This document shows, in pieces, positions 20,231 to 30,948 of a stretch of DNA of 64,000 nt. The translations under genes and the position numbers were made by a program. Below the pieces are notes generated by a model. It was given only the letters and a program-made list of their open reading frames with translations. It was not told the origin of the DNA and ran no database searches. Numbering within the stretch: position 1 is the first letter of the stretch; each line of letters begins with the position of its first letter. The stretch comes from Stenotrophomonas rhizophila (GTDB taxonomy: Bacteria > Pseudomonadota > Gammaproteobacteria > Xanthomonadales > Xanthomonadaceae). Where the stretch lies: NCBI RefSeq assembly GCF_000661955.1, contig NZ_CP007597.1:124001-188000 (forward strand), given 5' to 3'.

Positions 20231-20485
20231 ATGCGACCTGAAGACCTGCTGCCGGATGACCACAACCATGTGCAACGCGCCGGCATCACCGTGCGCAAGG
20301 GAAGCGTCGGCGCGTTCCTGGCCAATGCGACGATCCTCCTCGATGCCGATCAGGACCCCGCGGCGCGCAACGCCGCCGAGCGCGACCTGCTGGCGCTGCT
20401 GCCCGGCCTGCACGCCCTCGGCCTGTTCGACGTGCTGGTGCCGAAAGATGCAGCGCTGCGACAGCTGGTGGAACAGCACCGGTGA
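20231..20485 (+). CDS. 84-aa protein of unknown function
   Basis: 84 aa, soluble, GGAG 9 bases before the ATG. Begins MRPEDLLPDDHNHVQRAGIT, followed by VRKGSVGAFLANATILLD; a helical C-terminal half (RDLLALLPGLHALGLFDVLV) follows. Normal GC and codon use for the window. It is not recognised as any family. Placed head-to-head with the AraC regulator, which suggests regulation by it. Confidence 0.7.
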   Translation: MRPEDLLPDDHNHVQRAGITVRKGSVGAFLANATILLDADQDPAARNAAERDLLALLPGLHALGLFDVLVPKDAALRQLVEQHR

Positions 20486-20671
20486 CGGCGCTACCTGCGC
20501 GGCGCGCCGGTCATGCGCAGCGTGTCATCGCGCACTGACCTTTCGCAGCGCTGTGGAGCGTTGGATGTTCGTGGCACGGATAGGCATGTCATATGGAAGC
20601 TCGCGAGTCATCCACAAATCGAAATAGAAAAACTGTGAAGCCCGCGACGCATACTGAGCGGGGTAGCGGGA

Positions 20672-20986
20672 ATGATCCTCGGAGCCTTGACAATCACGGA
20701 AGGAATAAGCGACTTCTCTCTGGATAAAGTCTATGGTGGCCTGATGATTTTCAGCGGACTCGCAACTGCTTTCGCGGCGCTCATGATGCTCTTTGGCTGG
20801 GCGGTGCCGGTTGCAATAGCTCTGATGCTCATTGCTGCAACGGTGACCATTGTCGTGGCGTGGTTCAAGCCGGATGAAATTGAGCGCTGGCTCGATAAGG
20901 CGCTCCACTTCGGCTCGAACAATAAAGGCGCGTTCACCCACCTGAGCCTACAGATGGCGGAACTTGAGAAGCTGAGGAGACAGTGA
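20672..20986 (+). CDS. Probable C-terminal remnant of a VasX-like (BTH_I2691-type) T6SS effector
   Basis: 104 aa from the ATG at 20672; the frame is open back to a TGA at 20636, adding SPRRILSGVAG. It consists of two or three hydrophobic segments (about residues 22-40 and 42-63), then WFKPDEIERWLDKALHFGS and a short helical tail. Membrane segments ending in a conserved Trp-Leu-x-x-x-x-Phe-Gly region are what I expect at the C-terminus of large pore-forming type VI effectors of the VasX/BTH_I2691 group (inference). The roughly 800 upstream residues are absent. Base composition is clearly lower in GC than its neighbours. It could be expressed as a stand-alone small membrane protein. It abuts the next gene with no gap. 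Confidence 0.5.
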   Translation: MILGALTITEGISDFSLDKVYGGLMIFSGLATAFAALMMLFGWAVPVAIALMLIAATVTIVVAWFKPDEIERWLDKALHFGSNNKGAFTHLSLQMAELEKLRRQ

Positions 20987-21985
20987 GTGCTCACAGGCTG
21001 GTATCCGCATTTCAGCCTTCACAAAGGCCTCTGTCCGCAGGAGGTTCACGGAAAGCTTGATATTGAAAACCCAGGGACATTCATCCCGGATGACGCACTT
21101 GGCTTGATTGCGTGCAACTCGACATATATCGAGTTCGTAAACAGAACCTTCAAGGTGAAAGGTATGGCCGCGACCTTGATGTCGGTGTGTTTCATGGTCG
21201 CCGCAATTTCCGTAGGTATCTGGACAGTCCATGCGCTTTTGAGATCGTTGGCAGATGATCATGTGCTAACGGCGCTGATGGTCGTGCTGATCACTACGTG
21301 TTCATGCGGGCCATGCGCGTTCTTGTGGTTCATTCATTTGCGCAAAGACCTCTTCCAGTACACGCACTATCCCGTCCGCTTCAACCGCATCACCCGCAAG
21401 ATCTACTTCTTCCGTCACAACGGCCCGGGCGGCGTCGTGGTCGTGCCATGGGGGTCGTCCTTCGCCTTCTTCCACATCGGCCGTGGCGGCCAGGACCCCA
21501 ATCTGCGCGACCTTCGCTGCCACCTGCTTGATCGCAACCGTCAAGTGCAGCAGACCTTCACCATCGGCCACTTCTGGGATCACGACCAGGACATCCGGGA
21601 AGAATGGGCGTTGATCTGTCGCTACATGCAGGAGGGTCCGGAGACGTGCTTCGACGACCCGCTGGATCGCGTCATCACGCTGTCCACCCGGCCCACCTTG
21701 CGCAACCACTGGATGCTGGTGTGCCTGATGATGGGCACCGCGCTCTTCCCGCTGCGCTACACGTTGATGTTGCCGGTCTACGGCGCGTTAACGCTCAGCC
21801 GTTGGCTGACCTTCAAGACCTGCAAGGCCCCAGTCTTCTCGCCGGAGATCGAAGCCGAATGCGCTATTGCGCCCCACGATCCCTACGCGCTGCCGGAACC
21901 CCGATTCATGGCCGAGTTCGCCAGTGATCCTGCCATCTACGCACGGGCACGCCAGCGCCACCTGGATCGCCAACTCTGGCGGTAG
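20987..21985 (+). CDS. DUF6708-like membrane protein, possible T6SS effector partner
   Basis: 332 aa. GTG start immediately after the TGA of the preceding frame, with GGAGA 7 bases upstream, so translation is probably coupled. Two membrane segments at about 63-85 and 92-113 precede a soluble region containing YPVRFNRITRKIYFFRHN, VVVVPWGSSFAFFHIGRGG and EEWALICRYMQEG. A further hydrophobic stretch lies near 242-263. The 'RFNR..RK.Y.FR' pattern matches DUF6708 proteins, which commonly sit next to BTH_I2691 effectors and may protect against or assist them (family knowledge). The first 115 codons are low in GC while the rest looks native. A strong terminator follows. Confidence 0.62.
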   Translation: MLTGWYPHFSLHKGLCPQEVHGKLDIENPGTFIPDDALGLIACNSTYIEFVNRTFKVKGMAATLMSVCFMVAAISVGIWTVHALLRSLADDHVLTALMVVLITTCSCGPCAFLWFIHLRKDLFQYTHYPVRFNRITRKIYFFRHNGPGGVVVVPWGSSFAFFHIGRGGQDPNLRDLRCHLLDRNRQVQQTFTIGHFWDHDQDIREEWALICRYMQEGPETCFDDPLDRVITLSTRPTLRNHWMLVCLMMGTALFPLRYTLMLPVYGALTLSRWLTFKTCKAPVFSPEIEAECAIAPHDPYALPEPRFMAEFASDPAIYARARQRHLDRQLWR

Positions 21986-22007
21986 AAGCCCACCCGCAAA
22001 AAACAAA

Positions 22008-22033
22008 AAAGGCCCGGATCGCTCCGGGCCTTT
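22008..22033. terminator. Bidirectional intrinsic terminator
   Basis: AAAGGCCCGGA-tcgc-TCCGGGCCTTT, 11-bp stem with A-runs to the left and TTT to the right. It separates the convergent DUF6708-like and TonB-domain genes. Confidence 0.88.
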
Positions 22034-22056
22034 CTGCAAGTCACTATCGAAACCGA

Positions 22057-23064
22057 TCAGCCGCCCGGCGCGAACGCCAGCGTGCGCCGGGTGGTCACTG
22101 GGGCGCCCACCGGTTCGAACTTCCAACGCTTGACCGCGTTGAGCGCCTCGCGATCGAACACGCGCGACGGCGTGGCGCGCAGCACGCGGGCGTTGGTGAC
22201 CGAGCCGTCGGTGCCGACAGTGATTTCCACCAGCACTTCGCCGGAGGTACCCGAACGCAGTGCTTCGGCCGGGTAGCGCGGGGCCGGGGTGCTGACCGGA
22301 CGCAGGCTCGGTGCCGCTGCCGCCGGGGTGGCGGCCTGACGGGCCGCGGCGGCCTGCTGGGCGGCGGCGGTCTGCTGGCGCTGCTCGGCCTCGCGGCGGG
22401 CGCTGGCCTGGCGCTCGGCATCCTGGCGTTCGCCGTCGCGGCGCGCGGCATCCTGCTGGGCGGCAATGGTGCGGGCCGCTTCGGCTTCGACCGCCTGCTG
22501 CTGGGCCAGGCGCTGCTGGTCGGCCAGCTGCTTGGTGCGGTTCTCGGCGTCCTTCTTGACCTTGTCGGTCTCTTCCTGGGTGCGCTTGAGGGCGGTCTGC
22601 ATGCCGCCGCTGATGCCCTGCTTCAGGCGCGGCAGGGCCGGTGCGGTGGCGTCCACCTTCTCGATCAGCGCGACCAGCCGCTGCGACTCGGCGAAGTCCT
22701 CACGGCCCAGGCTCTGTTCGGCGGCGATCAGGGTGTAGGGCAGCAGGTCGGTGAGCGCGCTCTTGACCGAGGCGTCATCCGGGGTCTTGTCGCGCAGCGC
22801 CAGGTAGTACTCGATGGCGTTGTCGCCGGCCGGGGCGTACATGCGGTTCTCGCGCAGGGCCTTGCTGGCCAGGTCGCGCAGTTCCTCGGTGCCCATCGAC
22901 TGCACCTTGGCCGACACGGCAGGTGCTGCAACCGGTGCGGCAGCGGGGGCAGCGGCGGGCGCGGCCGGCGCCGGTTCGTCCTTGCCTGAACAGGCAGCCA
23001 GAGCGACCAGAAGGGCCAGCGGCGCCAGCCGGCGCAGCGTGGCAATCGTGTTGACGTGCGACAT
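22057..23064 (-). CDS. Lipoprotein with TonB C-terminal domain
   Basis: 335 aa. Signal peptide with lipobox LAAC (Cys25), an Ala/Pro linker, a helical middle (residues 55-150) and a long Gln/Ala/Arg/Glu coiled-coil (about 150-240). A TonB_C domain follows (PAPRYPAEALRSGTSGEVLV, then DREALNAVKRWKFEPV). TonB proteins normally have an uncleaved N-terminal anchor, so a lipid-anchored version is unusual. It probably works as an envelope scaffold or a non-canonical energy transducer rather than the housekeeping TonB. No exbB/exbD nearby. Confidence 0.85.
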   Translation of the reverse strand: MSHVNTIATLRRLAPLALLVALAACSGKDEPAPAAPAAAPAAAPVAAPAVSAKVQSMGTEELRDLASKALRENRMYAPAGDNAIEYYLALRDKTPDDASVKSALTDLLPYTLIAAEQSLGREDFAESQRLVALIEKVDATAPALPRLKQGISGGMQTALKRTQEETDKVKKDAENRTKQLADQQRLAQQQAVEAEAARTIAAQQDAARRDGERQDAERQASARREAEQRQQTAAAQQAAAARQAATPAAAAPSLRPVSTPAPRYPAEALRSGTSGEVLVEITVGTDGSVTNARVLRATPSRVFDREALNAVKRWKFEPVGAPVTTRRTLAFAPGG

Positions 23065-23251
23065 CCAACTCCCCTTTGAATACGACGGTACGTAAGGCCC
23101 GATGCGGTCAGGCTGGCCGAGGCCGATGGACGTTTCCCGGCGTCCACGGCGGTACTGCAGGTGTGCAATCTAGCATCACCCCGGCCAGCCAGGGGCCGGA
23201 CGGCGAGGGCAGGCCGGCATCGTGACCGATGCCGGCGCCGCCCGGCAAGTG

Positions 23252-23887
23252 TCAGTGCGCCGACGCCTTGCTGGGCGTGCCGCTCATCAGCTTGTCGGTG
23301 TAGGCGATGCCGATGGCCGACAGGATGAAGGCGCAATGGATGATGGTCTGCCACATCACGCCGGTGGAGGTCATGGTGGTGCACTTGAACGCGGCTTCGG
23401 CGCTCGGGCCAATCGTCTTGATCGCGGTCTGCACGGCCAGGATGTAATCGGGACTGCTGCACAACGGCAGACCGTCCAGGTTGCCGGAGGCGATGAAGGT
23501 CTTGAGCAGGTGGATCGAGGAGATGCCGATGATCGACAGCGCCAGTTTCACCTTGAGCACGCTGGCATTGACATGGCTGAGCCACTCCGGCTGGTCGGGG
23601 TGGTTCTCCAGGCGCAGGCGCGAGACGAAGGTTTCGTAGCCGCCCACGATCACCATCACCAGCAGGTTGGAGATCATTACCACGTCGATCAGGCCCAGCA
23701 CCAGCAGCATGATTTCCTGTTCGCCCATGGCATTGGCCTGGTGCAGCAGGTGCCACAGCTCCTTGCCGAACAGGAACACGTAGACGCATTGGGCCAGGAT
23801 CAGGCCCAGGTACAGCGGCAGCTGGAGCCAGCGCGAGGCGAAGATCAGGGAGGACAGGGGGCTGATGGGCCGGGGAGTGGGGCTCAT
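23252..23887 (-). CDS. yqhA: UPF0114 (YqhA) family membrane protein
   Basis: 211 aa, four predicted membrane helices. Begins [20 protein letters not shown]; helix 1 [18 protein letters not shown], helix 2 [20 protein letters not shown] followed by the family-typical GGYETFVSR, helix 3 [21 protein letters not shown], helix 4 near the C-terminus. Length and motifs match UPF0114 proteins of unknown function. The frame extends upstream to 23947, but the ATG at 23887 gives the family N-terminus. Confidence 0.9.
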   Translation of the reverse strand: MSPTPRPISPLSSLIFASRWLQLPLYLGLILAQCVYVFLFGKELWHLLHQANAMGEQEIMLLVLGLIDVVMISNLLVMVIVGGYETFVSRLRLENHPDQPEWLSHVNASVLKVKLALSIIGISSIHLLKTFIASGNLDGLPLCSSPDYILAVQTAIKTIGPSAEAAFKCTTMTSTGVMWQTIIHCAFILSAIGIAYTDKLMSGTPSKASAH

Positions 23888-23996
23888 GCTGGAATGCTGC
23901 GTTGCGGGAGACGCGGCAGGGTAACGGGTCCGCCGTGACCCTGCCACCCAACTGACGCACTAGACTCGGTGTTCCTCATCCGCGAGTGCTGTCGCC

Positions 23997-24686
23997 ATGA
24001 TCGATCTGTATTACTGGCCCACCCCCAATGGCCACAAAGTCACGCTGCTGCTGGAAGAGCTGGGCCTGCCGTACCAGATCAAGCCGGTCAACATCGGCGC
24101 CGGCGACCAGTTCAAGCCGGAATTCCTGGCCATCTCGCCCAACAACAAGATGCCCGCGCTGGTCGACCACCAGCCTGCCGATGGCGGCGCGCCGCAGAGC
24201 GTGTTCGAATCCGGTGAGATCCTGCTGTACCTGGCCGAGAAGACCGGTCGCTTCCTGCCGGCCGACAGCCGTGGCCGCGTGGCGGTGCTGGAGTGGCTGT
24301 TCTGGCAGATGGCCGGGCTGGGCCCGATGAGCGGGCAGATGGGCCATTTCAATGTGTACGCGCCCGAGCAGATTCCCTATGCCATCGAGCGCTACAACAA
24401 TGAAGTGCGCCGCCTGCACGGGGTGATGGACAAGCGCCTGGCCAACAGTGCGTACCTGGGGGGCGAGGCGTACAGCATTGCCGACATGGCCAGCTACCCG
24501 TGGATTGGCGCATACGACAAGCTGCCCGTGGACTTTGCCGCCTTCCCGCACCTCAAGCGCTGGCATGAGGCGATTGCGGCCCGGCCGGCCACCCAGCGCG
24601 CCTATGCGCTGCGCCAGCAGGTGAACCCCGATGCCGGCAAGCCGCTCAGCGACGCCGAGCGCAAGCACCTGTTCGGCCAGCGCTGA
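23997..24686 (+). CDS. yfcG: Nu-class glutathione S-transferase (YfcG-like)
   Basis: 229 aa. Thioredoxin-fold N-terminal domain with YYWPTPNGHKVTLLLEELG, where Thr8/Asn10 replace the usual catalytic Tyr/Ser as in E. coli YfcG. SPNNKMPALVDH and FESGEILLYLAEKTG form the glutathione site, and a helical C-terminal domain carries YSIADMASYPW. Nu-class enzymes have disulfide-bond reductase activity. Followed by the tandem GTAG array. Confidence 0.92.
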   Translation: MIDLYYWPTPNGHKVTLLLEELGLPYQIKPVNIGAGDQFKPEFLAISPNNKMPALVDHQPADGGAPQSVFESGEILLYLAEKTGRFLPADSRGRVAVLEWLFWQMAGLGPMSGQMGHFNVYAPEQIPYAIERYNNEVRRLHGVMDKRLANSAYLGGEAYSIADMASYPWIGAYDKLPVDFAAFPHLKRWHEAIAARPATQRAYALRQQVNPDAGKPLSDAERKHLFGQR

Positions 24687-24694
24687 CAAACCCC

Positions 24695-24947
24695 GTAGCG
24701 CCGGGCTCCGCCCGGCTGCGCCTTGCCGCCGAAGCCCAAGGCAGCGGGGCAGAGCCCCGCTCTACGCAGGGGCGCGGTTCGGTCCGTAGAGCCGGGCTCT
24801 GCCCGGCTGCGCCTTGCCGCCGAGCCCAGGGCAGCGGGGCAGAGCCCCGCTCTACGTGGGGGCGCTTCGGTCCGTAGCGCCGGGCTCTGCCCGGCTGCGC
24901 CCTGCCGCCAGAGCCCAGGCCGCCGGGCTCCGGCCGCGCCCGGGTAG
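24695..24947. repeat. Tandem array of GTAG palindrome dimers
   Basis: Heads at 24695, 24786 and 24874 (spacing 91 and 88 bases). Each unit holds a forward element, GTAG + mGCCGGGCTCyGCCCGGC, a spacer containing GCGCCTTGCCGCC, and an inverted element ending GAGCCCCGCTCTAC. The third unit lacks a clear inverted half. It fills the 361-base gap between yfcG and the DPP IV gene; nothing else is evident there. Confidence 0.88.
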
Positions 24948-24994
24948 AAGGTCATGCTGCCTTCCCGCACTGCCTTGGTTAGGATGGGGGCTGA

Positions 24995-27277
<2,283 letters not shown>

Positions 27278-27321
27278 CTCTTGCGGTACACCGCATCACC
27301 GGCATAACAAGGAGGACGCCG

Positions 27322-27837
27322 ATGAACCAGCCACCCCCGCTTCCCGGGGCGCGCCGTGCCGGCACCGGATGGTGGCGCCGACACTGGCGCTGGGCCATGC
27401 CGTTGGCCGTACTGTCGGCCAGCGCGGCGGCGGCGGCCGTGGTGTGGCTGGCGGTCACCCAATGGGCGCACTGGAGCCGCAGCAGCGAGCCCTACCAGGA
27501 AGCCATGCGCCGCGCGCGCTGCAGCGTGGAACTGGTAGCGGTACTGGGTGAGCCCATCGAAGACGGGTTCCTACCCGCCGGCAGCATGCGTTCGGCGCCC
27601 GGTGGCGGTGGCCACAGCCAGTTCCTGGTGCACTTGAATGGTCCGCGCGGCCACGCGCGGATGTTCCTGCAGGCCACGCGCCAGCAGGGGGAATGGGACT
27701 ACCCGATGCTGTACGTGCTGGCCGGGCAGTCCGAGCCGATCGACCTGACCGCACTGGACGACGCCGAGGCCGCGCAGGAATGTGCGCTGCGCGACTGCCG
27801 CGCGCGCGGCGACTGCCCCCTCACGGCGATGCTGTGA
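27322..27837 (+). CDS. Coa1-family membrane protein
   Basis: 171 aa. A strong AAGGAGG ribosome site lies 8 bases before the ATG. Pro-rich start (MNQPPPLPGARR), then the WWRRHWRW segment just before a single membrane helix (about 26-45), then an extracytoplasmic domain with two regions that could carry the Coa1/Tim21-like fold (ARCSVELVAVLGEPIEDGF and GPRGHARMFLQATR). Bacterial Coa1-like proteins are annotated by similarity to a cytochrome oxidase assembly factor; a role in oxidase assembly here is not shown. C-terminal Cys-x4-Cys-x6-Cys is unusual. Confidence 0.7.
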   Translation: MNQPPPLPGARRAGTGWWRRHWRWAMPLAVLSASAAAAAVVWLAVTQWAHWSRSSEPYQEAMRRARCSVELVAVLGEPIEDGFLPAGSMRSAPGGGGHSQFLVHLNGPRGHARMFLQATRQQGEWDYPMLYVLAGQSEPIDLTALDDAEAAQECALRDCRARGDCPLTAML

Positions 27838-27845
27838 GTGCAGCG

Positions 27846-27871
27846 CCTGCTGCGGCGTCGGCCGCAGCAGG
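27846..27871. terminator. Hairpin after the Coa1-like gene
   Basis: CCTGCTGCGGC-gtcg-GCCGCAGCAGG, 11-bp perfect stem directly after the stop at 27837; no T-run. Confidence 0.5.
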
Positions 27872-27974
27872 TCGGGCACAGGCGCCCGGCGGTGCGCCCA
27901 CCATGACCCTTGGCCGATTGTCGGTACCGTCCTGACCGGGTAGGGTCGCAGGCATCCGTTCCCGGGAGTCGTGC

Positions 27975-29789
27975 ATGAAGCCGCTTGTCCTTGCCGTTGC
28001 GTTGGCCCTTTCCGTTCCCGCTGCGCTGAGCGCACCCCCGGCCCTGGCCGCCAAGGCTGCCGCCGCCAAGGCGCCGTCCAGCCCGGCCTGGGTCACCCGC
28101 AGCAACCAGCTGGCGCAGATCCTGCTGGATGCGCAGGGCCCGTTCCAGCCGGAGGAAACCGGCTTCTTCGGCGTGCCGGGCTACGACGACAAGGTCGCCG
28201 ATTTCGGCCCGGACAACGGCGCCCGCTACCGTGCGGCCATGGCCAAGGCACGCAGCGAACTGCAGGCCAAGCTGGCCACCGAGCGCGACCCGAACGTGCG
28301 CCAGGACCTGGCGATCATGATCGCCGCGGCCAGCCAGAACATCGAAGGCAGCGAGCTCAACGAGAAGTACCTGCTGCCGTGGACCGACACGCCGCAGACG
28401 GTGTTCAGCGGTATCAACATGCTGCTTTCCGACCAGGTATCGGCCGAGCGTCGCGCCAAGGCGCTCGATCGCCTGAAGGCCTACGCCGGCCTGGCCCCCG
28501 GCACCCAGCCGGTGACCACGCTGTCGCGCCAGCGCTATGAAGAGCGCCTGGCCGACAAGGGTCTGCTGCAACCGACAAAGATCGAGGTCGAGCAGTCGCT
28601 GGCCAACGTGGACACCTACATCGCCGGCATCGAACAGCTGTTCGGCAAGTACAAGGTGGCCGGCGCCGACGAGACGCTGAAGACGCTTGCCACCCAGCTG
28701 CGCGAGTACCGCGACTGGACCCGCAAGGACGTGCTGCCCAAGGCCCGTACCGACGCGCGCCTGCCCGAGCCGCTGTATGCCTACCAGCTCAAGCGCGTGG
28801 GCATCGACATCGCCCCGGCGGTGCTGATGCAGCGTGCGCAGCTGGAATTCATGGAAACCCGCTCGGCGATGCGCCAGCTGTCGCCGCTGGTGGTGCAGGC
28901 CAAGGGCCTGAAGGTGACCGACCCCACCGATCCGGTGGCGGTGGTGCGCGCGCTGAAGGGCGACAAGATCGCCGACGACCAGCTGGAGCACCACTACCGC
29001 GGCGTGATCGATGCGATCGACCCGATCATCCGCCGCGAAAAAATCGTCGACGTGCCGCAGCGCCCGATGCAGATGCGCCTGGGCTCGGCCGCCGAAAGCG
29101 CGGCCTCGCCGGCCCCGCACTTCCTGCCGGCGCCGCTGGTGGGCAACACCGGCCAGCAGGGCACCTTCGTGCTGCCGCTGGGCAACCCGGCTGCGGGCGA
29201 CAAGGCCGCGCAGTACGACGACTTCAACTTCGGTTCGGCGGCCTGGACGCTGAGCGCGCATGAAGGCCGCCCGGGCCACGAGCTGCAGTTCACCGCGATG
29301 GTTGAACGCGGCATCTCGCTGGCGCGCACCATGTTCGCCTTCAACTCGGTCAACGTCGAAGGTTGGGCGCTGTATGCCGAAGCGGAGATGGTGCCGTACG
29401 AGCCGCTGGACGGGCAGCTGATCGCGCTGCAGTTCCGCCTGCTGCGGGCCGCGCGCGCCATGCTCGACCCGATGCTCAACCTGGGCCTGATCGACCGTGC
29501 CAACGCCGAGCGCGTGCTGATCGACGAGGTCGGCCTGTCCAAGGCGATGGCCACCCAGGAACTGGACCGCTACATGGTGCGCATGCCCGGCCAGGCCGGC
29601 AGCTACTTCTACGGCTATACCCGGATCCTGGAACTGCGCATGCAGACCGAACTGGCGCTGGGCAAGCGTTTCGACCGTCTGGCCTTCAACAACTTCCTGC
29701 TCGACCAGGGCCTGCTGCCGCCGGACCAGCTGGCGCAGGCGGTCAACGAGGTGTTCGTGCCGAAGTACAAGGCACCTGCAAAACGCTGA
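27975..29789 (+). CDS. Exported DUF885 putative metallopeptidase
   Basis: 604 aa. Signal peptide (MKPLVLAVALALSVPAALSA, cleavage near ALAA). The helical DUF885 fold carries HEGRPGH at 429-435, a zinc-type HExxxGH motif, with downstream ALYAEAEMVPYE supplying a likely third ligand Glu. DUF885 proteins are regarded as membrane-associated or exported peptidases of the collagenase/gluzincin type; substrate unknown. It follows DPP IV and the Coa1-like gene on the same strand, perhaps reflecting shared peptide breakdown, and converges on a small lipoprotein gene. Confidence 0.85.
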   Translation: MKPLVLAVALALSVPAALSAPPALAAKAAAAKAPSSPAWVTRSNQLAQILLDAQGPFQPEETGFFGVPGYDDKVADFGPDNGARYRAAMAKARSELQAKLATERDPNVRQDLAIMIAAASQNIEGSELNEKYLLPWTDTPQTVFSGINMLLSDQVSAERRAKALDRLKAYAGLAPGTQPVTTLSRQRYEERLADKGLLQPTKIEVEQSLANVDTYIAGIEQLFGKYKVAGADETLKTLATQLREYRDWTRKDVLPKARTDARLPEPLYAYQLKRVGIDIAPAVLMQRAQLEFMETRSAMRQLSPLVVQAKGLKVTDPTDPVAVVRALKGDKIADDQLEHHYRGVIDAIDPIIRREKIVDVPQRPMQMRLGSAAESAASPAPHFLPAPLVGNTGQQGTFVLPLGNPAAGDKAAQYDDFNFGSAAWTLSAHEGRPGHELQFTAMVERGISLARTMFAFNSVNVEGWALYAEAEMVPYEPLDGQLIALQFRLLRAARAMLDPMLNLGLIDRANAERVLIDEVGLSKAMATQELDRYMVRMPGQAGSYFYGYTRILELRMQTELALGKRFDRLAFNNFLLDQGLLPPDQLAQAVNEVFVPKYKAPAKR

Positions 29790-29807
29790 CCTGGCAAATG
29801 CCGGTGG

Positions 29808-29867
29808 GCACCGACCGTTGGTCGGTGCGCCGTTGCGGGGCCGCCACGACCAACGGTCGTGGCCTAC
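29808..29867. repeat. GTAG palindrome dimer (first head GTGG)
   Basis: Forward GCACCGACC-gtt-GGTCGGTGC preceded by GTGG instead of GTAG, then inverted CCACGACC-aac-GGTCGTGG with CTAC at 29864-29867. Convergent junction between the DUF885 and lipoprotein genes. Confidence 0.8.
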
Positions 29868-29870
29868 CGG

Positions 29871-30338
29871 TTACCGGGTCGGCGTGATCGTCTGCGTCGG
29901 CAGGCGCGCCGGTGCCGTGGGTGCGGCCGGGTTCGGTACCCAGATCGCCACGCCGGCCGCGCGCTTCTGCGTGGTCGGAATGCCGATGCCGACACCGCCG
30001 CCCACATGCGAGCCGTAGCTGCCGCCGCCCACCGACATGCCCACCGGCGAGCCGCTGGAGCCTACGCCCATCAGGATCACGCCGTTGGCGCCCAGGGCGG
30101 CCGCTTCACGCTTGAGCCGCATCACCGCCGCATCGGTCTGGCCCTGGGTGCCGAAACCAACCGCGCTGGACGATTCCAGCTGGGCGATTTCCACCGAGCC
30201 GGCCGGCGGGGTCGAATAGATCTGCACGCTGGCCGGGTCCACCGGCGCACGCGCCTGGCCCAGCATCACTTTGGACGTGCTGGCGCAACCGGCCACGGCC
30301 AGCAGTACGCCGAGTACGGCAATCGATCGGATGTTCAT
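29871..30338 (-). CDS. Small lipoprotein of unknown function
   Basis: 155 aa. Lipobox VAGC (Cys18) after MNIRSIAVLGVLLA. A short domain with VDPASVQIYSTPPAGSVEIA and a helix containing AAVMRLKREAAALGANGVIL resembles the YbjQ/heavy-metal-binding-like or Spore_YhcN-like folds. A Gly-rich loop (GSSGSPVGMSVGGGSYGSHV) and a Pro-rich tail follow. No catalytic residues seen. It sits alone between a convergent repeat dimer and another GTAG palindrome upstream of its start. Confidence 0.75.
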   Translation of the reverse strand: MNIRSIAVLGVLLAVAGCASTSKVMLGQARAPVDPASVQIYSTPPAGSVEIAQLESSSAVGFGTQGQTDAAVMRLKREAAALGANGVILMGVGSSGSPVGMSVGGGSYGSHVGGGVGIGIPTTQKRAAGVAIWVPNPAAPTAPARLPTQTITPTR

Positions 30339-30354
30339 GCATCACCCCTGTTCG

Positions 30355-30371
30355 GTAGGGACCGGTGGTCC
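30355..30371 (+). repeat. Short GTAG hairpin upstream of the lipoprotein gene
   Basis: GTAG followed by GGACC-ggt-GGTCC; stem shorter than its relatives, so probably a degenerate member. Confidence 0.5.
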
Positions 30372-30560
30372 GTGGCGCGATCATCGGCGCTGGCAACTGA
30401 ATCGGTGCCAACGTTCTGACTGCCACGCTAGCACCCTGCGGGTGATCGTCATGGCACTGCTGCGATGGCCGGCACAGATGGGCCGATGAACGCGTCAGGT
30501 TCGGCGCCGACGGCCCGGATCTGGGCTATGGTGGCGCCACCGTCATTCAAGGAGCCTGGC

Positions 30561-30809
30561 ATGGGATTGATCAGTCTGTTGTGGGGCATCCTGGCCCTGC
30601 TGTGGATGGTGCTGGCCCTGATCCCGCTGCTGGGCTGGGGCAACTGGTTCCTGATTCCGTTCGCGGCGGTCGGTGCGGTCATCGCCGCGCTGGGCATCCT
30701 GTTCACCCACCCCAGCAAGCGCGGCCGGGCCTGGGCCGGGCTGGTGCTGAACGGCATCGTGGTGGTGGTGGGCATCGTCCGGCTGGGCCTGGGCGGCGGC
30801 ATCATCTGA
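30561..30809 (+). CDS. Small membrane protein
   Basis: 82 aa, AAGGAG 9 bases upstream of the ATG. Two or three hydrophobic helices: MGLISLLWGILALLWMVLA, LIPFAAVGAVIAALGILF and NGIVVVVGIVRLGLG; basic loop HPSKRGRAW. Resembles small DUF4190-like two-helix proteins; function unknown. Confidence 0.7.
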   Translation: MGLISLLWGILALLWMVLALIPLLGWGNWFLIPFAAVGAVIAALGILFTHPSKRGRAWAGLVLNGIVVVVGIVRLGLGGGII

Positions 30810-30948
30810 GCCGACCCGGCGGCTGCGGCCCGGGCTGCGACCATCGGTCGCAGCGGGCAGGCGCGCGCGTGCAGGGGCGTACAATCAGCCGCTGCCGGGG
30901 CGTTTGCGCCACTGGCCCACGCCTTTCCAGGCGCCATGTCCGCTTTCG

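Noticed and set aside
24695..24947. Regular repeats resembling a CRISPR array
   Set aside because: Units are about 90 bp, each a pair of opposing GTAG palindromes with conserved spacers, not short repeats with unique spacers; no cas genes.
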